Positions 39,353-48,963 of a stretch of 64,000 nt of DNA are shown piece by piece. The translations under genes and the position numbers were made by a program. The notes beneath the pieces were generated by a model, which searched no databases, had not been told where the DNA came from, and was given only the letters and a program-made list of their open reading frames with translations. The stretch is from assembly GCA_021789975.1 (NCBI GenBank), contig JAJYIT010000002.1:247653-311652 (forward strand), in the 5' to 3' direction. Each line of letters begins with the position of its first letter. Positions within the stretch are counted from its first letter, which is position 1. The DNA comes from Bacteroidota bacterium (GTDB taxonomy: Bacteria > Bacteroidota > Ignavibacteria > Kryptoniales > JAKASW01).

Positions 39353-40366
39353 TTACCGGATACTGGTCAAATCGAAACGGGGAATCCGGACCTCCGACAT
39401 ATCATGGTAACCTGGCTGAAGCTCCAGGAAAGACGTGAGCTGGTTCAGTATCAACCCAACTGTAGCGAGGTCACCCATGATACCGTTGTTTATTACCACA
39501 TGCACCGGCGGTACACCATCCACGAAGACCGCGTCATACTCAATCGAGGCATCTATCCTCATGGTCAGTCTCAAAGAAAGTACCGTCTTCCCCCGCTGTT
39601 CGACTGTCGCTTCATGGCGAACGCCGAGCACATGGTCCTTGGCCACAAATATCTCTTCTCCTTTGTAGTCGTAGTCAGCCACAACTGGTTGCATATCAAA
39701 GTGAAGATTGTCCGGTTGAAAACTCAGGTAATGTGCTAGAAACCGGGCCGAATCGACAAGCCCAGCGTGGCCAAATTTATTCTCGGCAGCCGATTCGATG
39801 AATTCTTTGGAGCTCAGACCAATACCGAGCTTTCTCTGCAACGCCAGCCTTCTATTGCTCAGATTGACTACTCTCTCTGCTCTGATATTGTCTACCGATA
39901 TGCAGGGAGCAGTGAGCATCAAGACCAGGCTATCCATCACGTAGCCAGGGTTGATCCCGGTTGCCAGTATCCTGACTCCTTTGCGCTTTGCCATTGCATC
40001 CAGTCTTCGATACAATTTCGGGTCGCGGCCTCTAAGGAAAAACATTTCTTCAGCAGTAGTTACTACGTTGTAACCCCGATCGATGATAGATCCCGTCTGC
40101 TCAGCAACTTCAGGTAGAAACGATAACGTTGATAGTATGACAACGTCGGCATTCTTCTTCGTCAACGAAGCGATCGAGTCAGTCACAAACAAGCCGGCTT
40201 CAATCTTAGATTTGAGGAAATCATTGAGTTTCCTACCGGCTAAGTCGGGAGAGGAATCTACACATCCTAAGAGTTCGAATCTGTCAGAATGGGAGAGCAA
40301 CCCTTCGGCAATCGCTAGTCCGATCTGACCGAGTCCTACCTGGATAACTTTAATTCTTTTCTTCAC
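39353..40366 (-). CDS. NAD(P)-binding oxidoreductase, dihydrodipicolinate reductase/diaminopentanoate dehydrogenase-like
   Basis: This 337-residue protein begins with a Rossmann motif (IKVIQVGLGQIGLAIAEGLL). A DapB-like N-domain has VVTTAEEMFF and the following ILATGINPGYVMDSLVL motif, typical of the 2,4-diaminopentanoate dehydrogenase-like branch. The C-terminal domain, about 200 residues, is not recognised beyond this. The start is GTG at 40366, inside the NanE-like gene (17-base overlap), so the two are coupled. Substrate unknown; diaminopentanoate dehydrogenase is a family resemblance, not an assignment. Confidence 0.7.
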   Translation of the reverse strand: MKKRIKVIQVGLGQIGLAIAEGLLSHSDRFELLGCVDSSPDLAGRKLNDFLKSKIEAGLFVTDSIASLTKKNADVVILSTLSFLPEVAEQTGSIIDRGYNVVTTAEEMFFLRGRDPKLYRRLDAMAKRKGVRILATGINPGYVMDSLVLMLTAPCISVDNIRAERVVNLSNRRLALQRKLGIGLSSKEFIESAAENKFGHAGLVDSARFLAHYLSFQPDNLHFDMQPVVADYDYKGEEIFVAKDHVLGVRHEATVEQRGKTVLSLRLTMRIDASIEYDAVFVDGVPPVHVVINNGIMGDLATVGLILNQLTSFLELQPGYHDMSEVRIPRFDLTSIR

Positions 40367-41072
40367 TTATGGGATTTCTGGATTGAATTGCGTGGACAAA
40401 CACCTGGGTAATTACTGTCGGTCTCGTAATAGCTGCCCCAACGACAACAGCATATGCACCCAGGTCGAGTGCGTGAGCCGCCTCGGCCGGACGCAGGATC
40501 CTGCCTTCGGCAATAACCGGAATCACCAGTGAATCAGAAAGCCGCTCGATCAGATCGAAGTCCACACCCACTTCGACCTTGTCTGCAGTCGTGGGGGTAT
40601 GGCCGGACAGAGTGGTTGATACGAGGTCGGCGCCGAGCTCCGATGCCTGCACGCCTTCCTCAAATGTGGAAACGTCGGCCATAAGCAAAGTAGCGGGATG
40701 GCTTACGCGCACTTTCTTTAGAAACTCGAATCCTGTCATGCCGTTGGGCCTGACTCTTTCAGTTACATCAAGTGTAACAATGTCTGCGCCGGCTTCAATG
40801 ATGTCGTCAACATCCTTAAGATCCGGTGTGATGAGGACCGAACCATCGGGATAGGAGGACTGCGTTAAACCGATTAGAGGAAGACTCACACGAGACTTGA
40901 CCGCCTTGATATTCTCTTTGCCCTCTGTCCGGATCCCGGCAGCGCCTCCGAGTTTTGCAGACAACGCGAAGAGAGAGACATAGTCGGGGGAGTTAAACGG
41001 GTCGTCCGCATCAAACTGGCATGAGACTATCAGCCCGTTCTTGACGTTAGCGACAGAATTCAAGTATTCCAT
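40350..41072 (-). CDS. NanE-like TIM-barrel protein lacking the catalytic lysine
   Basis: This 240-residue TIM barrel aligns well with N-acetylmannosamine-6-phosphate 2-epimerase: GLIVSCQ at the start, DIVTLDVTERVRP, STTLSGHT, VIAEGRI and AVVVGAAITRP. The catalytic lysine of NanE (IGIVKRD in E. coli) aligns with Gln in IGLTQSS, and the neighbouring Arg and Asp are also changed. The Glu of AEGR is kept. This argues against normal epimerase activity. No other nan or sialic-acid gene is nearby, and the gene overlaps a dehydrogenase gene. A related isomerase, a different sugar phosphate or a binding role are open possibilities. A good Shine-Dalgarno (GGAAGAGG) precedes the ATG. Confidence 0.75.
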   Translation of the reverse strand: MEYLNSVANVKNGLIVSCQFDADDPFNSPDYVSLFALSAKLGGAAGIRTEGKENIKAVKSRVSLPLIGLTQSSYPDGSVLITPDLKDVDDIIEAGADIVTLDVTERVRPNGMTGFEFLKKVRVSHPATLLMADVSTFEEGVQASELGADLVSTTLSGHTPTTADKVEVGVDFDLIERLSDSLVIPVIAEGRILRPAEAAHALDLGAYAVVVGAAITRPTVITQVFVHAIQSRNPISEEKN

Positions 41073-41116
41073 AAGAAGCTACCTCTTCCATTTAGTAACC
41101 GTATTCCGGATGGAGT

Positions 41117-41818
41117 TCATTTCACCAGGAGACTCTTTGCTGCATCAGTCAGCACACTAAAAGCTATCAGGATCAAGCCTACAACAGCGACAGTTATTAT
41201 TCGTCTTGTAAACAGGAGTCTGACTAAGTGTACCACGAAGTTGATCGCCGCTAAAACCGCTATCAGTTCCAGGATCACGAACAGGTAGAAAGGAGGCGGG
41301 TTTATGATCCACGGGGGCGGATTGTTGGAAAAGAGGTACGGTCCGTAAACTGCAATTTCCATCGGCAGAATCACAACCATGCTCAGTGCCAACGGGTGTA
41401 AGCTGTAGATCATACCGGCTATAAAGCCTCTCGCCGTGACTCCCGTCCGATACACGCGCAAAAGAAGATAACTCAGGATTGCGGAAAGATAAAGCATCGG
41501 GAGGAACAGCAATATGCCCGCTACAAACCCGGACAGGATCAGTCTCGGCAGTTCTATCGAGTATGTGTCGCCTGCCTTCACGAAAAAAAGAAACAGGTAA
41601 CCGAGAAATACTCCCTCGAATGCAGCGAGGATAAAGACATAATTCTTGTGCTCCGCGAGGAGAATCTTCCTGATGGTATAGTCAGGAAATCGCCAGATGC
41701 CGTAAAGAGTAGAGAACAAATTCAGAGTCTTCGCTCTGTCCTGCAGAGTACCTCCGCACGATGCGCATCTCGTAGCGAGCTCCTTGTTGGTTGCACCACA
41801 AACAGAGCAAGTAATCAA
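41117..41818 (-). CDS. Zinc-ribbon membrane protein, Yip1-like
   Basis: This 233-residue protein begins with a CxxC...CxxC zinc ribbon (CSVCGATNKELATRCASCG) followed by about five helices between residues 50 and 230. The helix pattern, with GFVAGILLFLPMLYLSAILS and FIAGMIYSLHPLALSMVVI, resembles the Yip1 family, whose bacterial members have no defined role. It is co-oriented with the NanE-like gene 44 bp downstream. Confidence 0.65.
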   Translation of the reverse strand: MITCSVCGATNKELATRCASCGGTLQDRAKTLNLFSTLYGIWRFPDYTIRKILLAEHKNYVFILAAFEGVFLGYLFLFFVKAGDTYSIELPRLILSGFVAGILLFLPMLYLSAILSYLLLRVYRTGVTARGFIAGMIYSLHPLALSMVVILPMEIAVYGPYLFSNNPPPWIINPPPFYLFVILELIAVLAAINFVVHLVRLLFTRRIITVAVVGLILIAFSVLTDAAKSLLVK

Positions 41819-42119
41819 ACGTGCCTCTTAATGGGAAGTGCGAATACTCCGTCAAGGCTCAAACAAGTATACGCTGCGCCATTTGACGAGGCCCGTTGAA
41901 GGATTCGCCGCGTGGGGACACACGTTCCCAAAGGACTTATCCATCGCGAGCGGCACACTGAGACAACCCACGGGTGTCGGCAGGAAAGTGGCGTTCCCCG
42001 CTTCTGTGAAATAACGAGCGGGATCATCTCTCCCTCTTCGTTTTGCTCGGAGTCCTCGCAACAACCGAAAGCAGCTACTAGCATGGCGTCCTGACTGCCG
42101 CCTGTCGTCGTAAACCGCA
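41819..42119. other. Gene-free gap between the Yip1-like gene and tryptophanase
   Basis: These 301 bp contain only short frames on both strands without motifs or ribosome binding sites. The promoter of the Yip1-like gene is presumably here. Nothing else was recognised. Confidence 0.4.
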
Positions 42120-43496
42120 TCAATTCTCCGTCGGCTCAAAATGTGCAGTGAAGTGTCTCAGATAAGGCGGCTCATACGTTATCCTATACCCGGGGATCTT
42201 TTCACGACGCTTGAACACCTCGATGATTATTTCTGCGGCAAAATCGATATGGCTTTGCGTGTAGACCCTTCGCGGGATGGCGAGCCTCACCAACTCAAGC
42301 GGAGCACCCTTGAACACACCATCGGTTTCTTTTCCGAACATCACAGAGCCGATCTCAACGCTTCTGATCCCGCCTTCCAGGTAAAGCTCCGCGGCCAATG
42401 CTTGTCCGGGATACATTCTTGCTGGAAGATGAGGCAAGAATCTGCTCGCATCAAGAAACACGGCATGACCACCGGTTGGGACCAAAACCGGAACCCCTTC
42501 ACGCAACAACTTGTCCCCAAAGTATTCAACTGACCTGATCCTGTATTTGAGATAGTCCTCATCGAGGACTTCAGCCAGCCCCTGTGCGATGGCATCAAGG
42601 TCTCTTCCGGCAAGCCCGCCGTATGTCGGAAATCCTTCCGTCATGATCAGCAGGCTTCTGGCTTTCTCAGCAAGGTTCCCGTCGTTCAGCGCAAGAAAGC
42701 CACCTATGTTGACGAGCGCATCTTTCTTTGCGCTCATGGTACATCCGTCCGCGTAGCTGAACATCTCGTGGGCAATTTCTTCGACCGTCTTACCGGAATA
42801 ACCTGGTTCCCGAAGCTTGATGAAATATGCGTTCTCAGCAAATCTGCAAGCATCGAGGATTAGCGGTATCTCGTAGCTGTTCAGTAATTCCCTGGTGTCA
42901 CGTATATTCTTCATGCTCACAGGTTGTCCGCCGACAGAATTGTTAGTCAGCGTCAACATACAAAAAGGAATTTGCTCCTTACCTGTTCTCTTGATCAAAT
43001 CATCGAGCTTCTCGAGATCTATGTCTCCCTTGAAATCTCCATACTTGTCAGTCTCCAGCGCTAACGGGACAGGAAGATCTACGGCTTCGGCCCCTGAGAA
43101 TTCTGCGTTCGCCCGAGTGGTGTCAAAGTGCGTATTGTTTGGAATTACTTTTCCCTTGCCGCCTGCTATAGTGAAAAGGATCTTTTCGGCTGCCCTCCCC
43201 TGATGCGTCGGTATTATGTATCGAAAGCCGGTGAGACGCTTTACGACCTCTTCGAATTTGAAGAAGCTCTTGGAACCGGCATAGGATTCGTCTCCGTCCA
43301 TAATAGCGGCCCATTGTTTCGAGCTCATCGCAGCAGTCCCTAAATCGGTTAGGAGGTCGATAAGGACATCCTCTGCTTTCACAAGAAAGAGGTTGTAGTA
43401 GGCTTCCTTCAAAATGCGCCTGCGGTACTCCGCGGTGGTGAACTTTATAGGTTCGACGGACTTAATCTTGAACGGTTCGATGATTGTCTTGATCAT
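42120..43496 (-). CDS. tnaA: Tryptophanase (tryptophan indole-lyase)
   Basis: The enzyme splits tryptophan to indole, pyruvate and ammonia with PLP. The 458-residue protein has the family start IIEPFKIKSVEPIKFTTAEY, the THQGR loop, TLTNNSVGGQPVSM, and the PLP lysine in DGCTMSAKKDALVNIGG. Tyrosine phenol-lyase is a close relative. The deciding segment here reads IRSVEIGSVMFG, matching tryptophanase (IRAVEIGSFLLG in E. coli) and not tyrosine phenol-lyase (VRSMERG), whose Arg binds the phenol side. No tnaC-like leader peptide was recognised. The next gene upstream is a class III aminotransferase, 27 bp away, which suggests an amino-acid catabolic operon. Confidence 0.9.
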   Translation of the reverse strand: MIKTIIEPFKIKSVEPIKFTTAEYRRRILKEAYYNLFLVKAEDVLIDLLTDLGTAAMSSKQWAAIMDGDESYAGSKSFFKFEEVVKRLTGFRYIIPTHQGRAAEKILFTIAGGKGKVIPNNTHFDTTRANAEFSGAEAVDLPVPLALETDKYGDFKGDIDLEKLDDLIKRTGKEQIPFCMLTLTNNSVGGQPVSMKNIRDTRELLNSYEIPLILDACRFAENAYFIKLREPGYSGKTVEEIAHEMFSYADGCTMSAKKDALVNIGGFLALNDGNLAEKARSLLIMTEGFPTYGGLAGRDLDAIAQGLAEVLDEDYLKYRIRSVEYFGDKLLREGVPVLVPTGGHAVFLDASRFLPHLPARMYPGQALAAELYLEGGIRSVEIGSVMFGKETDGVFKGAPLELVRLAIPRRVYTQSHIDFAAEIIIEVFKRREKIPGYRITYEPPYLRHFTAHFEPTEN

Positions 43497-43523
43497 TTCT
43501 CAGCACCGAAAGATATCGATTTG

Positions 43524-44717
43524 CTATTTGGCAGGGTTCGCTATCGTCTCTTCGACAGTTTCTGCAAGCTTTGCCATGAAAATATCCACGTGTTCCTCTT
43601 CAATAACAAGTGGAGGCAGTAGGCGAATGACATTTCCGTTGGTACAATTTGCCAGCACACCCCTGGAGAGTAATGCGTTGACCACCTGACTGCATTCTTT
43701 TTTGCATTCCATTCCGAGCATCAATCCTCTTCCCCTTACATCCGTAACGAAGTCGGGATGAAGCTCTTTGAATTCGAGTAGCTTGCTTTTCAGATATCCT
43801 CCGACTCTCGCCACGCGGTCGTCAAAATTACCTTCCGCCAGTTCTGTCAGAGTCGCAAGCCCGGCTGCACACGAAACCGGATTCCCTCCGAATGTAGTCC
43901 CGTGAGTGCCGTAGCTCAGCACGTCTTCGAGAGAAGCGTCAACAAGCACACCGCCAAGTGGAAGTCCGCCGCCGATGGGTTTTGCCATTGTCACCACGTC
44001 CGGCCTGATACCGAAATACTCGAAGCAGAACAACTTCCCTGTGCGGTATATCCCGGATTGAATTTCGTCCGCCACAACGAGAAAATCGAACTTCTTCTTT
44101 AAATTGAAAAGCTCTTCAACAAACGCATCGGAGACGACATTTATCCCTCCCTCACCTTGTATGAATTCAACGAAGATTGCAGCAGTGGTCCCATCGACTT
44201 TTTTCTTTAACTCGGCGACATCGTTGAAAGCGATGTGAGCTACTCCGGGAAGAAACGGATCGAAATCCTGTCTGTACTTCTCGCGGTCTGTTAGTGAAAG
44301 CGCTCCAAGTGTTCGACCATGAAAAGAATTGGAGAGTGCGAAGAGATTGACTTTCTCTCGCTTCTTTCCCCATTTCCGGGCGATCTTAATTGCGGCTTCG
44401 ATCGCCTCTGTTCCTGAGTTGGTAAAGAAAACTTTTGGGAAGCCGGACAACCTGCAAATCATTTCTGCAAGCTCAATCTGGATATCCATATAAAACATAT
44501 TGGACATGTGCATGTAACGATCCACCTGACCGGCAATTGCGGCTTTCACCCGACGATGGTTATAGCCTAAAGCGTTCACTGCTATACCGCCGAAGAAATC
44601 GAGGTACTTAGTCCCGTCCTTCCCATAGATATAGACTCCATCGGCATGGTCTACCTCGATTGGAAGACGCTTGTAGGTATGCAGTAAGAAATGGCTCTCT
44701 TTTTCCTGTAAATTCAT
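43524..44717 (-). CDS. Class III aminotransferase (acetylornithine/ornithine aminotransferase-like)
   Basis: This 397-residue PLP enzyme of the ArgD/RocD group has TNSGTEAIEAAIKIARKW (phosphate-binding loop), QGEGGINVV, VVADEIQSGIYRTGKLF (PLP Asp) and the Schiff-base lysine in TMAKPIGGGLPLG. It removes an amino group from the side chain of acetylornithine, ornithine or a similar omega-amine. The exact substrate is not readable, and no other arg genes are in the window. The start is taken as ATG at 44717. Two upstream in-frame starts would overlap the acyl-CoA synthetase. Confidence 0.88.
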   Translation of the reverse strand: MNLQEKESHFLLHTYKRLPIEVDHADGVYIYGKDGTKYLDFFGGIAVNALGYNHRRVKAAIAGQVDRYMHMSNMFYMDIQIELAEMICRLSGFPKVFFTNSGTEAIEAAIKIARKWGKKREKVNLFALSNSFHGRTLGALSLTDREKYRQDFDPFLPGVAHIAFNDVAELKKKVDGTTAAIFVEFIQGEGGINVVSDAFVEELFNLKKKFDFLVVADEIQSGIYRTGKLFCFEYFGIRPDVVTMAKPIGGGLPLGGVLVDASLEDVLSYGTHGTTFGGNPVSCAAGLATLTELAEGNFDDRVARVGGYLKSKLLEFKELHPDFVTDVRGRGLMLGMECKKECSQVVNALLSRGVLANCTNGNVIRLLPPLVIEEEHVDIFMAKLAETVEETIANPAK

Positions 44718-44727
44718 TTCAATCCCA

Positions 44728-46536
44728 TTATTTGTACATACTTTCAATCAGATCCGCGTATTTCTGCTCGACAACCTTTCGCTTCACCTTTAACGTTGGA
44801 GTTAAATCTCCGCTTTCTATCGTAAACGCCGAGGGTAAAAGTCTAAACCGTCTAACCTGTTCGTACTTTGCGAGGTCCTTCTGCAAGTTGTTGATATCTT
44901 TCTCGACGGCAGCAATTACTTCCTCCCTGGTAATTAGATCTTCATCGGATGCAAAGCTGATATTTTGCTCTCTGGCAAACTCTTTCAGATAATCGAAGTC
45001 GGGCACAATCAGAGCTGTGTTGTACCGTTTCTTATCTCCGATAAGAACCACTTGGTCCACATACTTGCTCTGCTGCAACATATTCTCAATCGGCTGTGGG
45101 GCAATGTTTTTCCCGCCGGAGTTCACAAAGAGATGCTTCTTCCGATCGGTAATGACGATGAATCCGTCCGTGTCGAAATGGCCGATATCACCCGTGTGCA
45201 GCCAGCCCTCCTTGTCAATTGCCTCAGCCGTAGAGCTCTTGTCCTTGTAATAGCCGACCATCACGTGCGGACCACGAGTCAGGATTTCACCATCGTCGGC
45301 GATCTTCACCTGCACGTTCGCGAGTGGTTTACCCACCGTCCCGAACTTATAATCGTCAACTCTATTTGCCGAGATGACGGGCGAACACTCGGTCATACCA
45401 TACCCTTCAAGTACAAAAATGCCGACTGATTCAAAGAACTCACCCAGCTCCCTGGCAAGAGCGGCGCCCCCACTTACAAAGAATTTTATGTTGCCGCCCG
45501 TCCGCTCCTTCAGTTTTGCAAATACAAGTCTGTCTGCGAGGACATATTCCGAGCGCAAGATCGGTCCAACTATCCCCCGCTTCTTTGCCGCATGGTATTT
45601 CCTACCCACTTCGAGTGCCCAATAAAAAATTCTCTTCTTAGCCGTCGAGCCGGATTCGACGTTCTTGAGAATCGTCGAATGTATCCTTTCAAAGAGACGG
45701 GGCACCGTCGTTACGATAGTGGGTCTCACTTCCATTAGGTTTTGAGCAACGGTCTCAATGCTTTCTGCATAAGAAACAGTTGCTCCGGTACACAATGCCG
45801 TGTAGTACCCTGCCATTCGCTCGAAGCTATGAGAGATCGGCAGGAACGACAAGAGAGAATCTTCCTGGCTGATCTGGATGTGTGCTAATGCGCCTTTCAT
45901 GTTGGCGACAAAATTACCGTGGGTAAGCACAACTCCCTTCGGCTCCCCCGTTGTCCCACTTGTGTAAATTATTGTTGCAGTATCGCCAGGACGGCGCGAG
46001 AGGAGCCATTTCTCGAAGCGGTCACGGTGCCTGTCGCGTTCCTTCTTACCCGATTCGTAGACATCGGAGAAATCATGCAATGATTTGTCTCTTGAACCTT
46101 CTTTGGGATTCATTGAGATGACGTGACTGATTCCGCTTAAGTCTCCTCGGATCTTCTTGATCTTACTGTACTGATACGAATTGGAAATAACAACGACCGA
46201 GACGTCGCCATTTATCAGGATGTACTCAATCTGTTTTGCTGTAAGCGTTGGAAAAATCGGGACGTCAACAGCTCCAATCGCCAGAGACGCGAGGTCTGCT
46301 ATCACCCACTCGGGTCGATTCTCCGACAAGATTGCAATCTTCTCGCCTTCCTTGACCCCCAACGACGATAGCCCATGGGCAAAGAGCTCTACTTTAGTGT
46401 ACAGCTCGTCATAAGTAATACCGACATATTTGCCCTCTAATTTGTACCTGTAGACTTCTCTGCCGGTTCCCGAATACTTTTTGCAGAGACGAGAGAACAT
46501 TTCAGTCAGCGTACTGAATTCTACGGCTGCACCCAT
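44728..46536 (-). CDS. Long-chain fatty acid-CoA ligase (AMP-binding)
   Basis: This 602-residue adenylate-forming enzyme activates long-chain fatty acids to acyl-CoA. Visible motifs are the P-loop TIIYTSGTTGEPKGVVLTH, the YGMTECSPV motif, the hinge WLHTGDIG with the following DRKKHLF, and a C-terminal lid with the catalytic region near KNIAPQPIE. The overall length and the eukaryote-like N-terminal region match the FadD15/FAA1-like class. It is co-oriented with the aminotransferase and 10 bp away. Confidence 0.93.
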   Translation of the reverse strand: MGAAVEFSTLTEMFSRLCKKYSGTGREVYRYKLEGKYVGITYDELYTKVELFAHGLSSLGVKEGEKIAILSENRPEWVIADLASLAIGAVDVPIFPTLTAKQIEYILINGDVSVVVISNSYQYSKIKKIRGDLSGISHVISMNPKEGSRDKSLHDFSDVYESGKKERDRHRDRFEKWLLSRRPGDTATIIYTSGTTGEPKGVVLTHGNFVANMKGALAHIQISQEDSLLSFLPISHSFERMAGYYTALCTGATVSYAESIETVAQNLMEVRPTIVTTVPRLFERIHSTILKNVESGSTAKKRIFYWALEVGRKYHAAKKRGIVGPILRSEYVLADRLVFAKLKERTGGNIKFFVSGGAALARELGEFFESVGIFVLEGYGMTECSPVISANRVDDYKFGTVGKPLANVQVKIADDGEILTRGPHVMVGYYKDKSSTAEAIDKEGWLHTGDIGHFDTDGFIVITDRKKHLFVNSGGKNIAPQPIENMLQQSKYVDQVVLIGDKKRYNTALIVPDFDYLKEFAREQNISFASDEDLITREEVIAAVEKDINNLQKDLAKYEQVRRFRLLPSAFTIESGDLTPTLKVKRKVVEQKYADLIESMYK

Positions 46537-46883
46537 TCAACCCTCTCGACAAAGTGACGATTGATATTAATGATGTTGTTCATTTCTCCGAGCTTAAGCT
46601 CATCGCCCTTCGATAGCCGAATCGTCGGTAGAACTTCTCTCTGTCCGGCATTAACTAGTCGGAGGGAATTCCTCGCGATGCACACCATCTTTCAGGCGAT
46701 CCAAAATAGCTCATTGCGGCCGTGAATACCAACCAAAATTCGGTGCTTCCTCCCACGTGCCTGACAAAATCAGACGCGCCTTCTCTTGCACGCTGCAACA
46801 GAGAACAGGAAACCAGTGGGTTCGATAGAATTAATCCACAGCTGACTAAAGGTTGATGCCGTCGACATCGCATTTAGTTTGCC
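46537..46883. other. Gene-free gap upstream of the acyl-CoA ligase
   Basis: These 347 bp have no supported gene. One minus-strand frame (46655-46873) lacks a Shine-Dalgarno and any motif. The gap presumably holds the promoter for the 46.5-42.1 kb operon and the end of the symporter transcript. Confidence 0.4.
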
Positions 46884-47111
46884 TCACCGGGCTTTCCTCT
46901 TTCCAAAAAACGCAACCGAGAGAAACGCCGTACCTACAATCAGCATGACGATTCCCCAGATTAAGTTGACGTCTATGTTTAGCGACTTTGCATAAATACT
47001 TTTTGGGCCGAATGCTCCGTAAACAAGCAGAACTATTCCATAGAAGCTTAGCAGCGTTCCGAGTGGAATCTTCAGGTCGAAGAAGTGTTTTCGGTTTTCA
47101 GGCGTAATCAT
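46884..47111 (-). CDS. Small two-helix membrane protein next to the symporter
   Basis: This 75-residue protein has two hydrophobic segments (about residues 16-34 and 47-66) joined by a short loop with PKSIYAKSLNID, and ends in FGKRKAR. It follows the symporter gene by 22 bp on the same strand. A small partner protein beside a solute:sodium symporter is a common pattern, so a role as its accessory subunit is plausible, but the family is not recognised. Confidence 0.7.
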   Translation of the reverse strand: MITPENRKHFFDLKIPLGTLLSFYGIVLLVYGAFGPKSIYAKSLNIDVNLIWGIVMLIVGTAFLSVAFFGKRKAR

Positions 47112-47133
47112 TTCAGCTTCTCCTTCGATTCTC

Positions 47134-48762
47134 TTACCAGAATATGATGTTCAATGCTACCATAACGGCCAGCGACAACACCCCCCAGAAAGCAGGCTTC
47201 TTGAAGAACCTTTCCTCTGAGTGAGTCTTGGGAGTCAGTCCGTACACCAAACCTACGAGCAGGTTTTCCTCCTTCTTCCTGGTAAAGAAGCTGACGACGA
47301 CAGTAACAACAAAATCAACGCACCATGCCCACCACGCCTGATAGAAGTTGGCAGCCATCTCGCTCGGATAGTGAACTTTGCCGCCGTGATACAAGACGAA
47401 GTAATGGAAAGCTGCCGCAAGAATTCCCGCGAGCAACCCCCAGAAGCCCGCCCACGGCGTTGTCTTCTTCCAGAACATTCCCAGGAGAAAAGTAGCAAAC
47501 AGGGGTGCGTTGAAAAACGAGAACAAAAGCTGCATGTAATCCATCAAATTCGGGAAAGAGCTTACAATGTATGCAGTTCCTATACTAACTATCACGCCCA
47601 CAACGGTCGTGTACTTACCCATCTTGAGGTAATGCGCGTCCGGCATATCCTTCTTTATGTAACTCCCATAAATATCGTAGGTCCAGACAGTATTGAAAGC
47701 CGTTACGTTCCCTGCCATTCCGGACATGAAGCTCGCCAGCAGCCCTGTGATGGCTAATCCAAGTACGCCATTGGGCAGATAATGCGCGAACATCAGGATA
47801 AGCGCCGAATTGTAATCAGGCGTAGGACCTCCAGGAACGACCTTGAACTGCGGAAGAAGCGCGACGGCGAGAAGTCCAGGTATAACGACGATTATCGGAA
47901 CAAGCATTTTTGGAAAAGAGGCTACTAGCGGGGTCCGTTGTGCCGCTGCAAGATCCTCGGAGGCCATCGCCCTCTGAACGACGAGGAAGTCAGTAGTCCA
48001 GTAACCGAATGAGAGAACAAAACCAAGACCTATTACAACTCCGAGCCAATCCACACCCATTGGGTTGTCTGATGCAGAACCCATGTGCTGCCATGCGTGG
48101 AAGAACGAAGGCGGCACTCGCTGCATCAACCCTGCAATTCCACCTACCGCATGGAGACCTATATAGACTATGGGAAGGAGACCGAGCCAGATAAGAAAAA
48201 ATTGTATGACTTCATTATAGATTGAGGAAGATAGTCCGCCAAAGAAGACATATATGAGGACTACTATTGCTGAGAGCAATATGCTCGAAGTGAGGGACCA
48301 ACCGAGTGTCAGCTCGAAAAGGAGTGCCATGGCATACATGCTTATGCCGCTCATCAAGAGTGTCATTATTGCAAACGAGATGGCATTGAGACCACGTGTC
48401 GCCTCGTTGTAGCGGAGTTTAAGATACTCAGGCACGCTTCTCACTTTTGTACTGTAGTAAAATGGCATCATAAACAAGCCCAGGAAAATCATGGCAGGGA
48501 TGGCTCCGATCCAGTAGAAATGGACCGTGAGCATGCCATACTTCGCAGAGTTCGCAACCATTCCTATTACTTCCAGAGCGCCGAGGTTTGCAGACAGGAA
48601 AGCGAGGCTAGTAATCCAACTGGGCAACGAGCGACCAGAGAGAAAAAAATCCTCGCTTGTCTTCATATATTTCTTCAGCGAATAGCCCACTACGATTGTG
48701 ATTACCACGTATGCAGCCAGGATCAGGTAGTCTACGAAATTGAGGGTGATGACTGGTGTCAA
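47134..48762 (-). CDS. Sodium:solute symporter (SSS/SLC5 family)
   Basis: This 542-residue membrane protein has about 13-14 helices. The SSS features are FFLSGRSLPSWITSLAFLSANLGALEV near the N-terminus, and the helix with GYWTTDFLVVQRAMASEDLAAAQRT that contacts sugar in vSGLT-type members. The start is taken as TTG at 48762 behind GGAGG. A GTG ten codons upstream is possible. The substrate could be a sugar, myo-inositol or another small solute; vSGLT-like sugar transporters are the nearest match I recall. The small membrane protein gene follows. Confidence 0.88.
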   Translation of the reverse strand: MTPVITLNFVDYLILAAYVVITIVVGYSLKKYMKTSEDFFLSGRSLPSWITSLAFLSANLGALEVIGMVANSAKYGMLTVHFYWIGAIPAMIFLGLFMMPFYYSTKVRSVPEYLKLRYNEATRGLNAISFAIMTLLMSGISMYAMALLFELTLGWSLTSSILLSAIVVLIYVFFGGLSSSIYNEVIQFFLIWLGLLPIVYIGLHAVGGIAGLMQRVPPSFFHAWQHMGSASDNPMGVDWLGVVIGLGFVLSFGYWTTDFLVVQRAMASEDLAAAQRTPLVASFPKMLVPIIVVIPGLLAVALLPQFKVVPGGPTPDYNSALILMFAHYLPNGVLGLAITGLLASFMSGMAGNVTAFNTVWTYDIYGSYIKKDMPDAHYLKMGKYTTVVGVIVSIGTAYIVSSFPNLMDYMQLLFSFFNAPLFATFLLGMFWKKTTPWAGFWGLLAGILAAAFHYFVLYHGGKVHYPSEMAANFYQAWWAWCVDFVVTVVVSFFTRKKEENLLVGLVYGLTPKTHSEERFFKKPAFWGVLSLAVMVALNIIFW

Positions 48763-48963
48763 ATTACCTCCATGTTGATGGTTAGATAACACAACGTTCT
48801 ATCGCAGATTTTCCCGAGATGCCAGAGGGACCCGGATGTTCAGACATCAAGGTCTATCTACGCTTGTGGTATGAGGAATTCCCATGACTTTCGTAAATAT
48901 AACACCTGCCCAAAAAGCTTCAAATTCATTGAGACAGCGTCTACCACATACTATATTGAGTCG

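Noticed and set aside
40350..41072. Functional nanE
   Set aside because: The catalytic lysine position is Gln and there is no sialic-acid gene nearby.
42120..43496. Tyrosine phenol-lyase
   Set aside because: The substrate-side segment reads RSVEIG as in tryptophanase, not RSMERG.
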